A stretch of DNA of 64,000 bases from Streptomyces coacervatus (GCF_029223485.1 NZ_JARHTP010000003.1:434001-498000); one strand, 5' to 3'. Positions 30,951 through 41,684 are shown, numbered from the stretch's first letter. The notes: generated by a model from the letters alone, not told the origin. Made by a program: numbers and translations.

Positions 30951-31904
30951 TCACATGATGGGGTCCGGCTCACGGGCCAGGTCCGCTGCCCCGACCAGCC
31001 CCGCCTTGTTGCCCAGCTGGGCGGCGATGACCTCGGCCACCGGGCGCCAGTTGCCGCCGACCAGCCAGCGCTTGTAGGACTTGCGGATCGGGTCGAGGAC
31101 CAGTTCGCCTTCGTCCGAGAGGCCGCCGCCGACGATGAAGGCGGAGGGGTCGAAGAGCGAGGCCAGGTCGGCGAGGCCCGCGCCGGCCCAGCGGGCGAGC
31201 TCGCGGTAGGAGTCGACGGCGACCGGGTCGCCCTGGCGGGCGGCCATGGAGATGTGCTTGCCCTCGATGCCTTCGGGGCTGCCGTCACCGAGGCCGAGAA
31301 GGATGTCGGCGGCCTCGGGGGTCGCGTTGGCGCGCTGCTTGGCGTATCTGACGAGGGCGCGCCCGGAGGCGTACTGCTCCCAGCAGCCCTGGCTGCCGCA
31401 GCCGCACAGCAGGCCGTCCGGCACCATGCGGATGTGGCCGAACTCGGCAGCTACGCCGTAGTGCCCGCGACGCAGCTTGTTGCCGATGATGATGCCGCCG
31501 CCGAGGCCGGTGCCGAGGGTGATGCAGATGACGTTGCGGTGGCCCTTGCCCGCGCCGAACTTGTACTCGCCCCACGCGGCCGCATTGGCGTCGTTCTCCA
31601 CGACGACCGGCAGGCCAACGCGGGCCTCGACCTTCTCCTTCAGCGGCTCGTTGCGCCAGTCGATGTTGGGCGCGAAGTACACCTCCGAGCGCTGGCGGTT
31701 GACGTAACCGGCCGCACCGATACCCACGCCGACGATCTCGTGCCCGGCGCGTGCGCCCTCCACGGCGGAGGCGATGGCGTCCACGATCGCCTCGGGCGTG
31801 CCCGGGGTCGGCACCTTGTGGGTCGAGAGGATGTTGCCGTCCTCGTCGACCACACCGGCCGCGATCTTGGTACCGCCGATATCGACGCCGATGGTGAGTC
31901 CCAT
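30951..31904 (-). CDS. glkA: Glucokinase, ROK family
   Basis: The 317-residue enzyme phosphorylates glucose with ATP. ROK features are the phosphate-binding IGVDIGGTKIAAGVVDEDG, the catalytic Asp in VVVENDANAAAWGE, ITLGTGLGGGIIIGNKL, the HYGVAAEFGHIRM motif, and the zinc ligands LCGCGSQGCWEQYASG. It lacks the N-terminal winged HTH of ROK repressors. Length and sequence fit GlkA of S. coelicolor, which also takes part in carbon catabolite repression (known). It starts at ATG 31904; a copy of the dispersed repeat follows the gene. Confidence 0.95.
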   Translation of the reverse strand: MGLTIGVDIGGTKIAAGVVDEDGNILSTHKVPTPGTPEAIVDAIASAVEGARAGHEIVGVGIGAAGYVNRQRSEVYFAPNIDWRNEPLKEKVEARVGLPVVVENDANAAAWGEYKFGAGKGHRNVICITLGTGLGGGIIIGNKLRRGHYGVAAEFGHIRMVPDGLLCGCGSQGCWEQYASGRALVRYAKQRANATPEAADILLGLGDGSPEGIEGKHISMAARQGDPVAVDSYRELARWAGAGLADLASLFDPSAFIVGGGLSDEGELVLDPIRKSYKRWLVGGNWRPVAEVIAAQLGNKAGLVGAADLAREPDPIM

Positions 31905-32048
31905 GAATCCCTCAGTTTCGGTCGAGCCCCGCTACGGCCAACCGTACCCGAGGCCCGCGCGCCAAGGCCTCGGCGTCCATTGGCCGGGCAGCCGGGAACC
32001 GGACGGCGGGCCCGAGGACGGGGTCCGAGGGAAGGGATCCGCGGGGGG

Positions 32049-32546
32049 TCAGTCCAAGTCGATGCGTTCTCCGGGGCCGGTCCCCTCGCCGCCCTCGCGG
32101 CGGTCGTCCAGGTCCTTGTGCAGGTCCGTCGTACGGGTCGTCCAGCGCTGTTCCTGGGCCTGGACCGCGGAGCGGTAGGCGGCGAGCAGTTCGTTGCCCG
32201 CGGCTGCCAGGTGGTCGAAGACGTCCGGATTGCGTTCGATGACGGGCTCGACCGCGGCCTTCGCCTGCTGGACGACCTGCTTCACCACCTGCTGGGCGGC
32301 GGGTCCGGCGACGGAGCCGAGCAGCGGCGACTGGATCGACGACAGCTTCTCCGAGACGGCGTCGACGAGCTTGCGAAGTTCCTCACCGGCCGAGATCGGC
32401 GGCTGGCCGTACTCGGCGCGACGGCGGGCCTTCTCCGCCGCGAGGTCCTCGGCGCACGCCTTCTCCCAGGCATCGGCGTCGGTCGCCCGCACCTCGTCGA
32501 TCACCTCGTGCTGACCGGCGTCGGACGGGGGGAGCTCTTCGCTCAT
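32049..32546 (-). CDS. DUF5304 protein
   Basis: This 165-residue, mostly helical acidic protein matches the DUF5304 family of streptomycetes. It has an N-terminal acidic segment, EELRKLVDAVSEKLSSIQSP, a middle amphipathic helix VVKQVVQQAKAAVEPVIER and a C-terminal disordered acidic tail. No membrane segment or catalytic motif is visible. AGGAGG-type purines precede ATG 32546. It is next to the ArsA-like gene and on the same strand, 57 bp downstream of it, so they may form one unit. Function unknown. Confidence 0.75.
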   Translation of the reverse strand: MSEELPPSDAGQHEVIDEVRATDADAWEKACAEDLAAEKARRRAEYGQPPISAGEELRKLVDAVSEKLSSIQSPLLGSVAGPAAQQVVKQVVQQAKAAVEPVIERNPDVFDHLAAAGNELLAAYRSAVQAQEQRWTTRTTDLHKDLDDRREGGEGTGPGERIDLD

Positions 32547-32603
32547 GACGACCTCCTGACTACGGTTCGTCTCTACGACGTTACCCGAATGGGCGTACGT
32601 GGT

Positions 32604-33779
32604 TCACGGCCTGTCGGGCCACAGATCCGGGTCGGGCACGAACCGGATGCGCAGCTCGCCCTCGCGCAGCGCGGCCCCGTCGACGGTGCAACGGCGCAGG
32701 ACGGACGGAAGCGGGACGATACGCCGGAACTGCCCTGCCGCGACGACGAGTTCGTCGCCGCGCCTGATGAGGTCCAGATCGTCGCGTATGGCGCCGGGCA
32801 GGGGGATGTGCCAGACGAGCACGCCGTCGTCGGCGAGCCGGTCGGTGACGGGCCACTCGACGGTGGAGGTCGTGTCGTTGACGCGCAGGGCACCGGGGAC
32901 GGCGAGCGCGGCGAGGTCGTCCGTGCCGCGCGGGTCGCGGCCGAAATGGGCGACCGGCCGGATGTCGTACGACTCCTGCCACTCCTCCAGGACCTTGCGC
33001 TGCTGGGCGACGAGCCCGGAGAGCCAGCCGCCGGAGGCCTCGGGCAGCACCCGGTTGGCGACCAGGGCGTCGGGGCGCAGGCCGCGCAGAGCGAGGGCGA
33101 GGCCGGCGGAGCGCACGGCTTCGGCGCCCGCCGGGCCGGGTTCGGCGACCAGCCGTACGACGGTGTCACGGTCGGCGAGGACCGCCTCGACGGCACCGAG
33201 TTCCGTGTCCCAGCGGGCGGCCGTCTCGTACAGCCATTCCGAGGGCATGGGGACCCCGGCCAGCCGCCCGAGAACAGGGCGCAGGGCGCGGGCCGCCTGC
33301 CGCTCGGGCGGGAGCAGCCGGCGCAGATAGCGCCGCAGCTCTTCGGGCAGGGCGAGGAGGGCCAGTGCCTGCGGGGTCGGCGGGAGGTCGACGACCAGGA
33401 GATCGTGAGCCTCCGCGAGGACCGCGTCCCGCAGGGCCCGCAGGAGGGTGAGCTCCTCGGCGCCGGGGAGGGGGGTGACCTCCTCGGCGTCCAGCCGGGA
33501 AGCGCCGAGAAGGTCGAGGACGCCCGCGGCACGTTCCTGGAAGGCGGTCAGATCGTCCCGGAACCCGGCGGCCGCGTCTGGGCGCCAGGCGGTGAGGTTC
33601 GGGGCGACGCGGGTGGGCGCCGGGCCGATCGTCGTACCGAGCGCCGCACCCAGGGTGTCGGTGCGGTCGGCGCTGAGGACGAGAGTGCGGGTGCCGTTGT
33701 CGGCAGCCCGCAGGGCGGTCGCGGCGGCAACGGTCGTACGACCGGCCCCACCGGACCCGGTGATCAGGATGGTGCGCAT
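32604..33779 (-). CDS. ArsA-related P-loop protein with altered nucleotide-binding loop
   Basis: A 391-residue protein of the ArsA/GET3 group by its start MRTILITGSGGAGRTTVAAA and the middle HDLLVVDLPPTPQALALLALP, the switch II-like part. The deviant Walker A of this group is normally KGGxGK(S/T)T; here the signature Lys is Ser9 and the P-loop Lys is Arg14. The C-terminal domain is a beta-rich ArsA_HSP20-like part ending in LRIRFVPDPDLWPDRP. It is probably not an arsenite pump, as no metal Cys motif is seen. M. tuberculosis has ArsA-like Rv2184c beside SRPBCC Rv2185c, the same pairing as here. Confidence 0.82.
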   Translation of the reverse strand: MRTILITGSGGAGRTTVAAATALRAADNGTRTLVLSADRTDTLGAALGTTIGPAPTRVAPNLTAWRPDAAAGFRDDLTAFQERAAGVLDLLGASRLDAEEVTPLPGAEELTLLRALRDAVLAEAHDLLVVDLPPTPQALALLALPEELRRYLRRLLPPERQAARALRPVLGRLAGVPMPSEWLYETAARWDTELGAVEAVLADRDTVVRLVAEPGPAGAEAVRSAGLALALRGLRPDALVANRVLPEASGGWLSGLVAQQRKVLEEWQESYDIRPVAHFGRDPRGTDDLAALAVPGALRVNDTTSTVEWPVTDRLADDGVLVWHIPLPGAIRDDLDLIRRGDELVVAAGQFRRIVPLPSVLRRCTVDGAALREGELRIRFVPDPDLWPDRP

Positions 33780-33807
33780 GAGGCTGAACGGTAACCGAGA
33801 CCCCGCC

Positions 33808-33873
33808 AGGGGCGCGGGGCTGCGTCAATGTGCGGCTCCGCCGCGTGGGCGCGACCAGCCACAACGAACCCGC
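33808..33873 (-). repeat. Dispersed intergenic repeat, copy B (long variant)
   Basis: Minus-strand oriented copy: TTGTGGCTGGTCGCGC is present, but an extra CCACGCGGCGGAGCCGCA-type segment separates it from the GCCCCGCGCCCCT end (33808-33820). It lies between the SRPBCC stop codon (33910) and the start of the ArsA-like gene. Confidence 0.75.
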
Positions 33874-33909
33874 ACCCGGACTCCCGCAAGCACCCCCACG
33901 GCGAGACCC

Positions 33910-34353
33910 CTACTTCTCCCCCGACTCCACCCGCTTCTTCAGCCCGGCCAGCGCCCGGTCGATAATGACCTTCTCGGCCTTCCGCTTGATCATCCCCAGC
34001 ATCGGGATCTTGACGTCCACCGTCAGCTGGTAGGTGACCTCGGTCGCCCCCGCCCCCACCGCCTTCAAGATGTACGACCCGTCGAGCGACCGCAGCATCT
34101 GCGACTTGACCAGGGTCCAGGAGACCTCGTTCGCGCCGGTCCAGGTGTACGCCAGCACCTGGTCGTCCTTGATCGCGCCGGCGTCCATGACGAGGCGGAC
34201 CTGCTCGGCGCGGCCCTGGGCGTCCGTCTCGAGGACCTCCGCCTCCTTCACCTCGCCGGTCCAGTCCGGGTAGCGGGCGAAGTCTGCGATCACCCCCATG
34301 ACATCGGCCGGTGCCGCCTCGATCGTGATGCTCGAGCTGGTGTGTTCCGCCAT
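33910..34353 (-). CDS. SRPBCC (START-like) family protein
   Basis: The 147-residue polyketide-cyclase/lipid-binding fold protein starts SSSITIEAAPADVMGVIADF, with the typical YPDWTGEVKEAEVLETD segment, and ends with the long C-terminal helix KAEKVIIDRALAGLKKRVES that closes the ligand pocket. ATG 34353 has GGAGGAG eight bases upstream; the frame continues open to 34455 but without a site. M. tuberculosis Rv2185c (TB16.3) is at the corresponding place. It may bind a lipid or a hydrophobic intermediate; no enzymatic residues are identifiable. Confidence 0.87.
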   Translation of the reverse strand: MAEHTSSSITIEAAPADVMGVIADFARYPDWTGEVKEAEVLETDAQGRAEQVRLVMDAGAIKDDQVLAYTWTGANEVSWTLVKSQMLRSLDGSYILKAVGAGATEVTYQLTVDVKIPMLGMIKRKAEKVIIDRALAGLKKRVESGEK

Positions 34354-34465
34354 CGCTATGGCTCCTCCAGATGCGGGCCGGTACTCAGGTCGTGGTGCGC
34401 ACGTGTGTGCAGCGTGAAGGCTACCGCGCACGTGAGCACCCGCCTTCACCCCCACCTGCGTTCAT

Positions 34466-35263
34466 TCACCATTCAAGCGCCCAAGGCTTCCCGGTCCCCG
34501 CGAAGTGCCCCACGTTCACGCACTCCGTGGCCCCGATCCGCATCCGCCGGGCCAGCGGCTGGTGGACGTGGCCGAACAGTGCGTACCGGGGCCGGGTGTG
34601 GCGGATCGCGTCCAGCAGTGCGCGGCTGCCCCGTTCGAAACGGCGCGCCACCGTGTCGTAGACGAGTTCGGGAACCTCCGGCGGGATGTGGGTGCACAGC
34701 ACGTCCACCTCGCCGACGGCTTCGATCTTCGCCGCATACTCCTCGTCGCTGATCTCGTACGGCGTGCGCATGGGGGACTTGAGGCCGCCGCCGACGAAGC
34801 CGAAGGTCCGGCCGCCGATCTCCACGCGCTCGCCGTCCAGCACGGTCGTGCCCGGACCGGCGTACTCCGGCCAAAGTGGCGGCATGTCGACATTGCCGTA
34901 GGTGGCGTACGTCGGGGTCGGGAACGCGGCGAACATCTCGGCGTATTGCTTGCGTACCGCCCTCTCGATCGCGGCGGCCCGGTCCATGCCGATGCCGCCC
35001 CACAGCCTGGCCCCGAGCTGCCGTGCCTCCTCGAAACGGCGGGCGGTGCGCAGCTCGACGATGCGGTCGGCGTTCTCCTTGCCGAACAGGTCGGGGAAGA
35101 TTCCGCGCGAGTGGTCGGCGTAGTCGAGGAACAGGACCAGGTCACCCAGGCAGATCAGGGCGTCGGCGCCCTCGCCGGCCGTGGCCAGGTCACGGGCGTT
35201 GCCGTGTACGTCACTGACCACGTGGACACGCGTCCTGCGGTTGCCGGCTGGTGTGGATGCCAT
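34466..35263 (-). CDS. Calcineurin-like metallophosphoesterase
   Basis: A 265-residue metallophosphoesterase. Its metal-binding motifs occur in order: HVVSDVHGNARDL (DxH), LICLGDLVLF (GD), TYATYGNVDMPP (GN[V]D), VDVLCTHIPP (H) and RYALFGHVHQPLARRM (GHxH). The catalytic domain makes up the whole protein and no signal peptide is seen. The substrate (phosphodiester, nucleotide or protein) cannot be read from sequence. ATG 35263 was chosen over TTG 35272. It is the first gene of a leftward group with the SRPBCC gene, 112 bp apart. Confidence 0.87.
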   Translation of the reverse strand: MASTPAGNRRTRVHVVSDVHGNARDLATAGEGADALICLGDLVLFLDYADHSRGIFPDLFGKENADRIVELRTARRFEEARQLGARLWGGIGMDRAAAIERAVRKQYAEMFAAFPTPTYATYGNVDMPPLWPEYAGPGTTVLDGERVEIGGRTFGFVGGGLKSPMRTPYEISDEEYAAKIEAVGEVDVLCTHIPPEVPELVYDTVARRFERGSRALLDAIRHTRPRYALFGHVHQPLARRMRIGATECVNVGHFAGTGKPWALEW

Positions 35264-35567
35264 GGCGATCAAGGGTAAGCGTGTGGGGTGTACGTGAACA
35301 GTGGCGGCCGGTCCTGTGGTTACTGGCTAGTCAGTTAGTCGGTGGACTACCGTACGCAAAGGAACACCAATCTGTGTGACGCAGCGAACATCTCGCCGGG
35401 ACCCCCTGTCGAAGAAGCCATACCGGCGGGTAACGTCCGGGCAGTCCAGTCGTGCTCAGGATTTCAACCACCGAACCTCTGAGATCCCTGAGTACCTGCC
35501 CGAGCCTTGGACCCACCGTCGCATCACACAACGTCGTGGCGCCGGCGCCTTATTAGGAGCAGCAGTC
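35264..35567. other. Divergent control region, 304 bp
   Basis: This gap separates the phosphoesterase and the acyl-CoA ligase genes. It contains CTAGTCAGTTAGTCGG and GGACTAC, a cluster of TAGTC/GACTA elements at about 35327-35350 that may be an operator, and further right the long 5' leader of the ligase. The in-frame codons from 35376 onward lack a ribosome-binding site, so I read them as leader, not coding. Confidence 0.4.
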
Positions 35568-37364
35568 TTGCGCGAGTTCAGCCTTCCGGCTTTGTACGAG
35601 GTCCCTGCGGACGGCAATCTGACCGACATCGTCCGTAGAAACGCCGCGCAGCATCCCGACGTCGCCGTGATCGCCCGCAAGGTGGGCGGCGAGTGGCAGG
35701 ACGTGACCGCCACGGCCTTCCTGGCCGAGGTGCATGCGGCCGCCAAGGGGCTCATCGCCTCCGGTGTCCAGCCGGGCGACCGGGTCGGCCTGATGTCCCG
35801 CACGCGTTACGAGTGGACGCTGCTGGACTTTGCGATCTGGAGCGCGGGCGCGGTCACGGTGCCGGTGTACGAGACCAGTTCGCCGGAGCAGGTGCAGTGG
35901 ATCCTGTCCGACTCGGGCGCGACCGCCTGCATCGTGGAGCTGGACGGGCACTCGGCCGCCGTCGAGTCGGTGCGCGCATCGCTGCCCGCGCTCAAGAGCG
36001 TGTGGCAGATCGAGGGCGGCGGGGTCGAGGAGCTGGGCCGTCTCGGCAAGGACGTCACCGATGCGATGGTCGAGGACCGCAGCTCGCTGGCGAGGGCCGA
36101 CGACCCGGCGACCATCGTCTACACGTCCGGCACCACCGGCCGCCCCAAGGGCTGTGTGCTCACCCACCGCAGCTTCTTCGCCGAGTGCGGGAACATCGTG
36201 GAGCGGCTGCGTCCGCTGTTCCGCACCGGCGAGTGTTCGGTCCTGCTCTTCCTGCCACTTGCGCATGTTTTCGGCCGGCTGGTGCAGATCGCGCCGATGA
36301 TGGCGCCGATCAAGCTGGGCTGCGTCCCGGACATCAAGCACCTCACCGACGAGCTGGCGGCCTTCCGCCCGACGCTGATCCTCGGCGTCCCGCGCGTCTT
36401 CGAGAAGGTCTACAACTCGGCGCGCGCCAAGGCGCAGGCCGACGGCAAGGGCAAGATCTTCGACAAGGCCGCGGACACTGCGATCGCCTACAGCCGCGCG
36501 CTGGACACGCCGTCCGGCCCGTCGCTCGGTCTGAAGATCAAGTACAAGACGTTCGACAAGCTCGTCTACAGCAAGCTGCGGGCGGTCCTGGGCGGCCGGG
36601 GCGAGTACGCCATTTCCGGCGGCGCCCCGCTGGGCGAGCGCCTGGGGCACTTCTTCCGTGGCATCGGCTTCTCGGTCCTGGAGGGCTACGGCCTGACCGA
36701 GTCCTGCGCGGCCACCGCCTTCAACCCCTGGGACCGCCAGAAGATCGGCACGGTCGGCCAGCCGCTGCCCGGCTCGGTGATCCGTATCGCGGACGACGGC
36801 GAGGTGCTGCTGCACGGCGAGCACCTGTTCAAGGGGTACTGGAACAACGAGCCGGCGACCGCGGAGGCGCTGGCCGACGGCTGGTTCCACACCGGTGACA
36901 TCGGCACCCTCGACGAGGACGGCTACCTCAGGATCACCGGTCGCAAGAAGGAGATCATCGTCACCGCGGGCGGCAAGAACGTCGCCCCGGCCGTGATCGA
37001 GGACCGCATTCGGGCGCACGCCCTGGTCGCGGAGTGCATGGTGGTGGGCGACGGGCGGCCGTTCGTGGGCGCGCTGGTCACCATCGACGAGGAGTTCCTG
37101 GGCCGCTGGGCCGACGAGCACGGCAAGCCGGCGGGCTCCACCGCGGCGTCGCTGCGCGAGGACGCGGACCTGCAGGCCGCGATCCAGTCGGCAATCGACG
37201 ACGGCAACGCCGCGGTGTCGAAGGCGGAATCGGTGCGGAAGTTCCGCATTCTGGCCTCCCAGTTCACGGAGGAGTCGGGCCACCTGACGCCGTCGCTGAA
37301 GCTCAAGCGCAATGTGGTGGCGAAGGACTACGCGGACGAGATCGAGGCGATCTACCAGAAGTAG
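35568..37364 (+). CDS. fadD: Long-chain acyl-CoA synthetase (FadD15-like)
   Basis: A 598-residue AMP-forming ligase that activates fatty acids to acyl-CoA. Adenylation motifs are TIVYTSGTTGRPKGCVLTH (A3, P-loop), GYGLTESCAATAFNPW (A5), WFHTGDIGTLDEDGYLRITG (A7-A8) and GRKKEIIVTAGGKNVAP; the terminal lysine lies in LTPSLKLKRNVV. The start is TTG at 35568 (MREFSLPALYEVPADG) because AGGAG stands eight bases upstream and the family starts there. The orthologue in M. tuberculosis (fadD15) is next to pimB, as is the case here apart from the inserted cholesterol oxidase gene. Confidence 0.92.
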   Translation: MREFSLPALYEVPADGNLTDIVRRNAAQHPDVAVIARKVGGEWQDVTATAFLAEVHAAAKGLIASGVQPGDRVGLMSRTRYEWTLLDFAIWSAGAVTVPVYETSSPEQVQWILSDSGATACIVELDGHSAAVESVRASLPALKSVWQIEGGGVEELGRLGKDVTDAMVEDRSSLARADDPATIVYTSGTTGRPKGCVLTHRSFFAECGNIVERLRPLFRTGECSVLLFLPLAHVFGRLVQIAPMMAPIKLGCVPDIKHLTDELAAFRPTLILGVPRVFEKVYNSARAKAQADGKGKIFDKAADTAIAYSRALDTPSGPSLGLKIKYKTFDKLVYSKLRAVLGGRGEYAISGGAPLGERLGHFFRGIGFSVLEGYGLTESCAATAFNPWDRQKIGTVGQPLPGSVIRIADDGEVLLHGEHLFKGYWNNEPATAEALADGWFHTGDIGTLDEDGYLRITGRKKEIIVTAGGKNVAPAVIEDRIRAHALVAECMVVGDGRPFVGALVTIDEEFLGRWADEHGKPAGSTAASLREDADLQAAIQSAIDDGNAAVSKAESVRKFRILASQFTEESGHLTPSLKLKRNVVAKDYADEIEAIYQK

Positions 37365-37406
37365 TACGCCCCTTTTTGAGGCCGTATTTTCAGGCCGTAC
37401 GACGGC

Positions 37407-39125
<1,719 letters not shown>

Positions 39126-39133
39126 TCAGTCGG

Positions 39134-39180
39134 GCGACTGCGGGCCGTCTGTGGCTTGTCGCGCAGTTCCCCGCGCCCCT
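39134..39180 (+). repeat. Dispersed 47-nt intergenic repeat, copy C
   Basis: The repeat ends at 39180 and therefore overlaps the stop codon (39179-39181) of the glycosyltransferase gene: read on the minus strand, the TAG is followed at once by GGGCGCGGGGAACTGCGCG. Confidence 0.85.
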
Positions 39181-40321
39181 AGAAAAGCCGCTTCAGTTGC
39201 TCGGCGAGCAAGTCCCACCGCCACTTTTCCTCGACCCACTCCCTGCCCCGCTCCCCCATCCGGCGCCGCAATTCAGCGTCGCCCAGGAGCACGACGATGC
39301 GGTCGGCTGCCTCCTCGGCGGAGCCGCCCCGCACCACCCACCCGGTCTCCCCATCCAGCACCGCATCGGGCGCGCCTCCCGAGTCGCCCGCCACGACCGG
39401 CAGCCCGGTCGCCGACGCCTCCAGGTACACGATCCCCAGCCCCTCCACATCCAGCCCGCCGCGGCGCGTGCGGCACGGCATTGCGAAGACGTCTCCGGCG
39501 CCGTAGTGGGCGGCCAGCTCGGACCAAGGCACCGCGCCCGTGAAGCGCACGGAGTCGGCGACGCCGGTTTCCTGGGCCAGCTTGCGCAGGTCCTTCTCGT
39601 ACGGGCCGCCGCCGACGATCAGCAGTACCGCGTCCGGCTCGGCGGCCAGGATGCGGGGCATGGCGAGGATGAGGGTGTCCTGGCCCTTGCGCGGCACCAG
39701 CCGGGACACGCATACGACCACCGGCCGGTCCGTCAGCCCGAGCCGCGCCCGGACCACATCACCGCCCGACTCCGGATGGAAGGTCTTCTCGTCGACGCCC
39801 GGCGGCAGCTGCACCATCCGCCCCGCCGCCTCTGGTGTCAGGGCGGTGGCGATCCGCGAGCGCGTGTACTCGCCGAGGTAGGTGATCGTGTCCGTCGAGT
39901 CCCCGATGCGGCGCAGCAGCTGCCGCGCGGCGGGCAGCTGGGCCCAGCCCGCCTCGTGGCCGTGGGTCGTGGCCACCAGCCGCTCCGCGCCCGCCTTCCG
40001 CAGGGCCGGCGCCATCAGACCGAGCGGCGCCGCCGCGCCGAACCACACCGACGAACACCCGTGCTCGCGCAGCAGCCCGACGGCCCGCCGGGTCGCGCCC
40101 GGCGTGGGCAGCAGCATCGTCGTGGCGTCGCGTACGACCGTGAAGGGCTGCTCGGCGTCGAAGGCAGCGGTGGCCTCGATGCCCTCCCGGCTGCGTTTCC
40201 AGGTGGACGCGTAGACGACGAGCCGCTCGGGGTCGAGGCGCAGCGCCATGTTGTGCAGGAACGCCTGGATACCGCCGGGGCGGGGCGGGAAGTCGTTCGT
40301 CACGATCAGGGTCTTGTGCAT
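39179..40321 (-). CDS. pimB: GT4 glycosyltransferase, PimB-type mannosyltransferase
   Basis: The 380-residue GT-B fold enzyme starts LIVTNDFPPRPGGIQAFLHN and has the donor-binding C-terminal motifs CVSRLVPRKGQDTLILAMP, LLIVGGGPYEKDLRK, and GLDVEGLGIVYLEASATGLPVVAG (E-x7-E). In mycobacteria and streptomycetes this locus encodes the second mannosyltransferase of phosphatidylinositol mannoside synthesis (PimB'); the neighbouring fadD15-like gene supports this. It works on the cytoplasmic face with GDP-mannose. ATG 40321 was chosen (MHKTLIV) with an AAGGTCGG site. The gene ends exactly in a copy of the dispersed repeat. Confidence 0.87.
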   Translation of the reverse strand: MHKTLIVTNDFPPRPGGIQAFLHNMALRLDPERLVVYASTWKRSREGIEATAAFDAEQPFTVVRDATTMLLPTPGATRRAVGLLREHGCSSVWFGAAAPLGLMAPALRKAGAERLVATTHGHEAGWAQLPAARQLLRRIGDSTDTITYLGEYTRSRIATALTPEAAGRMVQLPPGVDEKTFHPESGGDVVRARLGLTDRPVVVCVSRLVPRKGQDTLILAMPRILAAEPDAVLLIVGGGPYEKDLRKLAQETGVADSVRFTGAVPWSELAAHYGAGDVFAMPCRTRRGGLDVEGLGIVYLEASATGLPVVAGDSGGAPDAVLDGETGWVVRGGSAEEAADRIVVLLGDAELRRRMGERGREWVEEKWRWDLLAEQLKRLF

Positions 40322-40448
40322 CGCCGCCGACCTTATCCAACGGGCGCGCACAGCTCGGCACGGCCACGTTTATGGCAAGCACACAGCTGCGCAGGACATC
40401 ATGTTCCCCTCAAGACCGGAACGGGAAGCGGACTGAAACGGGGCTCCG

Positions 40449-41684
40449 GTGGACATTGCGGGTGGAAGGCGCTCCCTCACGGGACTGCTGGTGACCTGGG
40501 GGCTGACCAGGCTCGTGCTGCTGTTGTTCGTCCTCAAGGTGTTCGTCTTCCCGGGCCCGGACGTCACGAGCGATGTGTCCGTGATCTACCAGGGCTGGTA
40601 CGAGACCCTGCGCCACGGCACCTTCCCGCTGGACGACGTCACCTGGCAGTACCCGCCGGCCGCCGCGCTCCCGATACTCTCCCCCGCGCTGCTGGGCTTC
40701 CTCGACTATGCGACCGCCTTCTTCGTCCTCGCGTTCCTGGCGGACCTGGTCGTCCTGACCCTGCTCCTGTACGCGGGCCTGCGCCCCGGCAAGACCGTGC
40801 GCGGCGCCTGGGTGTGGGTGCTGGGCGTACCGCTGCTCGGGCCGACCGTGTACGCACGCTACGACGTGATGGTCACCGCGGTGGCCGTGGCCGGGCTGCT
40901 GGCGGGCGCCCGGCATCCGCGGGTGATGGGCATCCTCGTGGGCTTCGGGGCGATGCTGAAGGTGTGGCCGGCACTGCTGCTGCTCGGCGCCCGAAAGCGC
41001 GGCGCCTGGGCCTGGGCGGTGGCGACCGTGGCCGCGCTGGCGGCGCTGTTCGCGGTGACGATGCCCGGTGCGTTCGCCTTCCTGACCTTCCAGCGCAATC
41101 GCGGCACCGAGGTGGAGTCGCTGGGTTCCCTGGTCATCCATGTCGCCCGCCAGTTCGGCTGGGACGGCCAGGTGCTGCTGAACTACGGCTCGATCGAGTT
41201 CGTCGGCCCCTGGGTGAACACCATCAGCTCGGCGGCCCTGTTCCTGACCGGCGTGGCCTTCGGCTGGCTGCTGCTGTGGCGGCTGATGGCGACGCGGTTC
41301 CTGCCGAACACGCTGGCCGAGGCGGCCTTCGTTGCGGTGCTGATGTTCACGGCCACCAGCCGGGTGATCAGCCCGCAGTACATGGTGTGGCTGGTCGCTC
41401 TGGCGGCCGTCTGCATGTGTTTCCGGAGCAGCCGGATGGGAGTGCCGGTGGCTCTGGTCCTCGCGGCCGCCTTCGTGACGGTGCTGGAGTTCCCCATCTG
41501 GTTCGTGCACGTCGTCATGAGCGACACCCTCGGCGTTGCGCTCCTCTTCGTCCGCAACGGCCTGCTGGTGATCGCCGCCCTGCTCGGTGCGGTGGAACTG
41601 TGGCAGTCGACGGTCTCCCGCGAGCCCGTCCCACCCCTGCCCACTCAGGCGACCCGCACCAGGGAGACCTCGGCCTCCTCCTGA
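40449..41684 (+). CDS. GT87-type polyprenol-dependent mannosyltransferase (DUF2029)
   Basis: A 411-residue integral membrane protein with about ten helices. An acidic loop follows the first helix (GPDVTSDVSVIYQGWYETL), the DUF2029/GT-C-like place for the catalytic Asp, and WQYPPAAALPILSPALLG is typical for GT87. Members use polyprenyl-phosphate mannose outside the membrane; Rv2181 in M. tuberculosis is an alpha-1,2-mannosyltransferase of the same family near pimB. The start is GTG 40449, divergent from pimB by 127 bp. Its last 40 bases overlap the 3' end of the convergent MATE gene. The acceptor is inferred, not shown. Confidence 0.8.
   Translation: MDIAGGRRSLTGLLVTWGLTRLVLLLFVLKVFVFPGPDVTSDVSVIYQGWYETLRHGTFPLDDVTWQYPPAAALPILSPALLGFLDYATAFFVLAFLADLVVLTLLLYAGLRPGKTVRGAWVWVLGVPLLGPTVYARYDVMVTAVAVAGLLAGARHPRVMGILVGFGAMLKVWPALLLLGARKRGAWAWAVATVAALAALFAVTMPGAFAFLTFQRNRGTEVESLGSLVIHVARQFGWDGQVLLNYGSIEFVGPWVNTISSAALFLTGVAFGWLLLWRLMATRFLPNTLAEAAFVAVLMFTATSRVISPQYMVWLVALAAVCMCFRSSRMGVPVALVLAAAFVTVLEFPIWFVHVVMSDTLGVALLFVRNGLLVIAALLGAVELWQSTVSREPVPPLPTQATRTRETSASS

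Noticed and set aside
30771..33794. Open frame of about 1,000 codons on the plus strand
   Set aside because: It is antisense to glkA, DUF5304 and the ArsA-like gene, all of which have recognisable motifs; no start site supports it.
35376..35567. N-terminal extension of the acyl-CoA ligase
   Set aside because: The frame is open from 35376 but lacks a ribosome-binding site and family similarity; AGGAG eight bases before TTG 35568 fixes the start.
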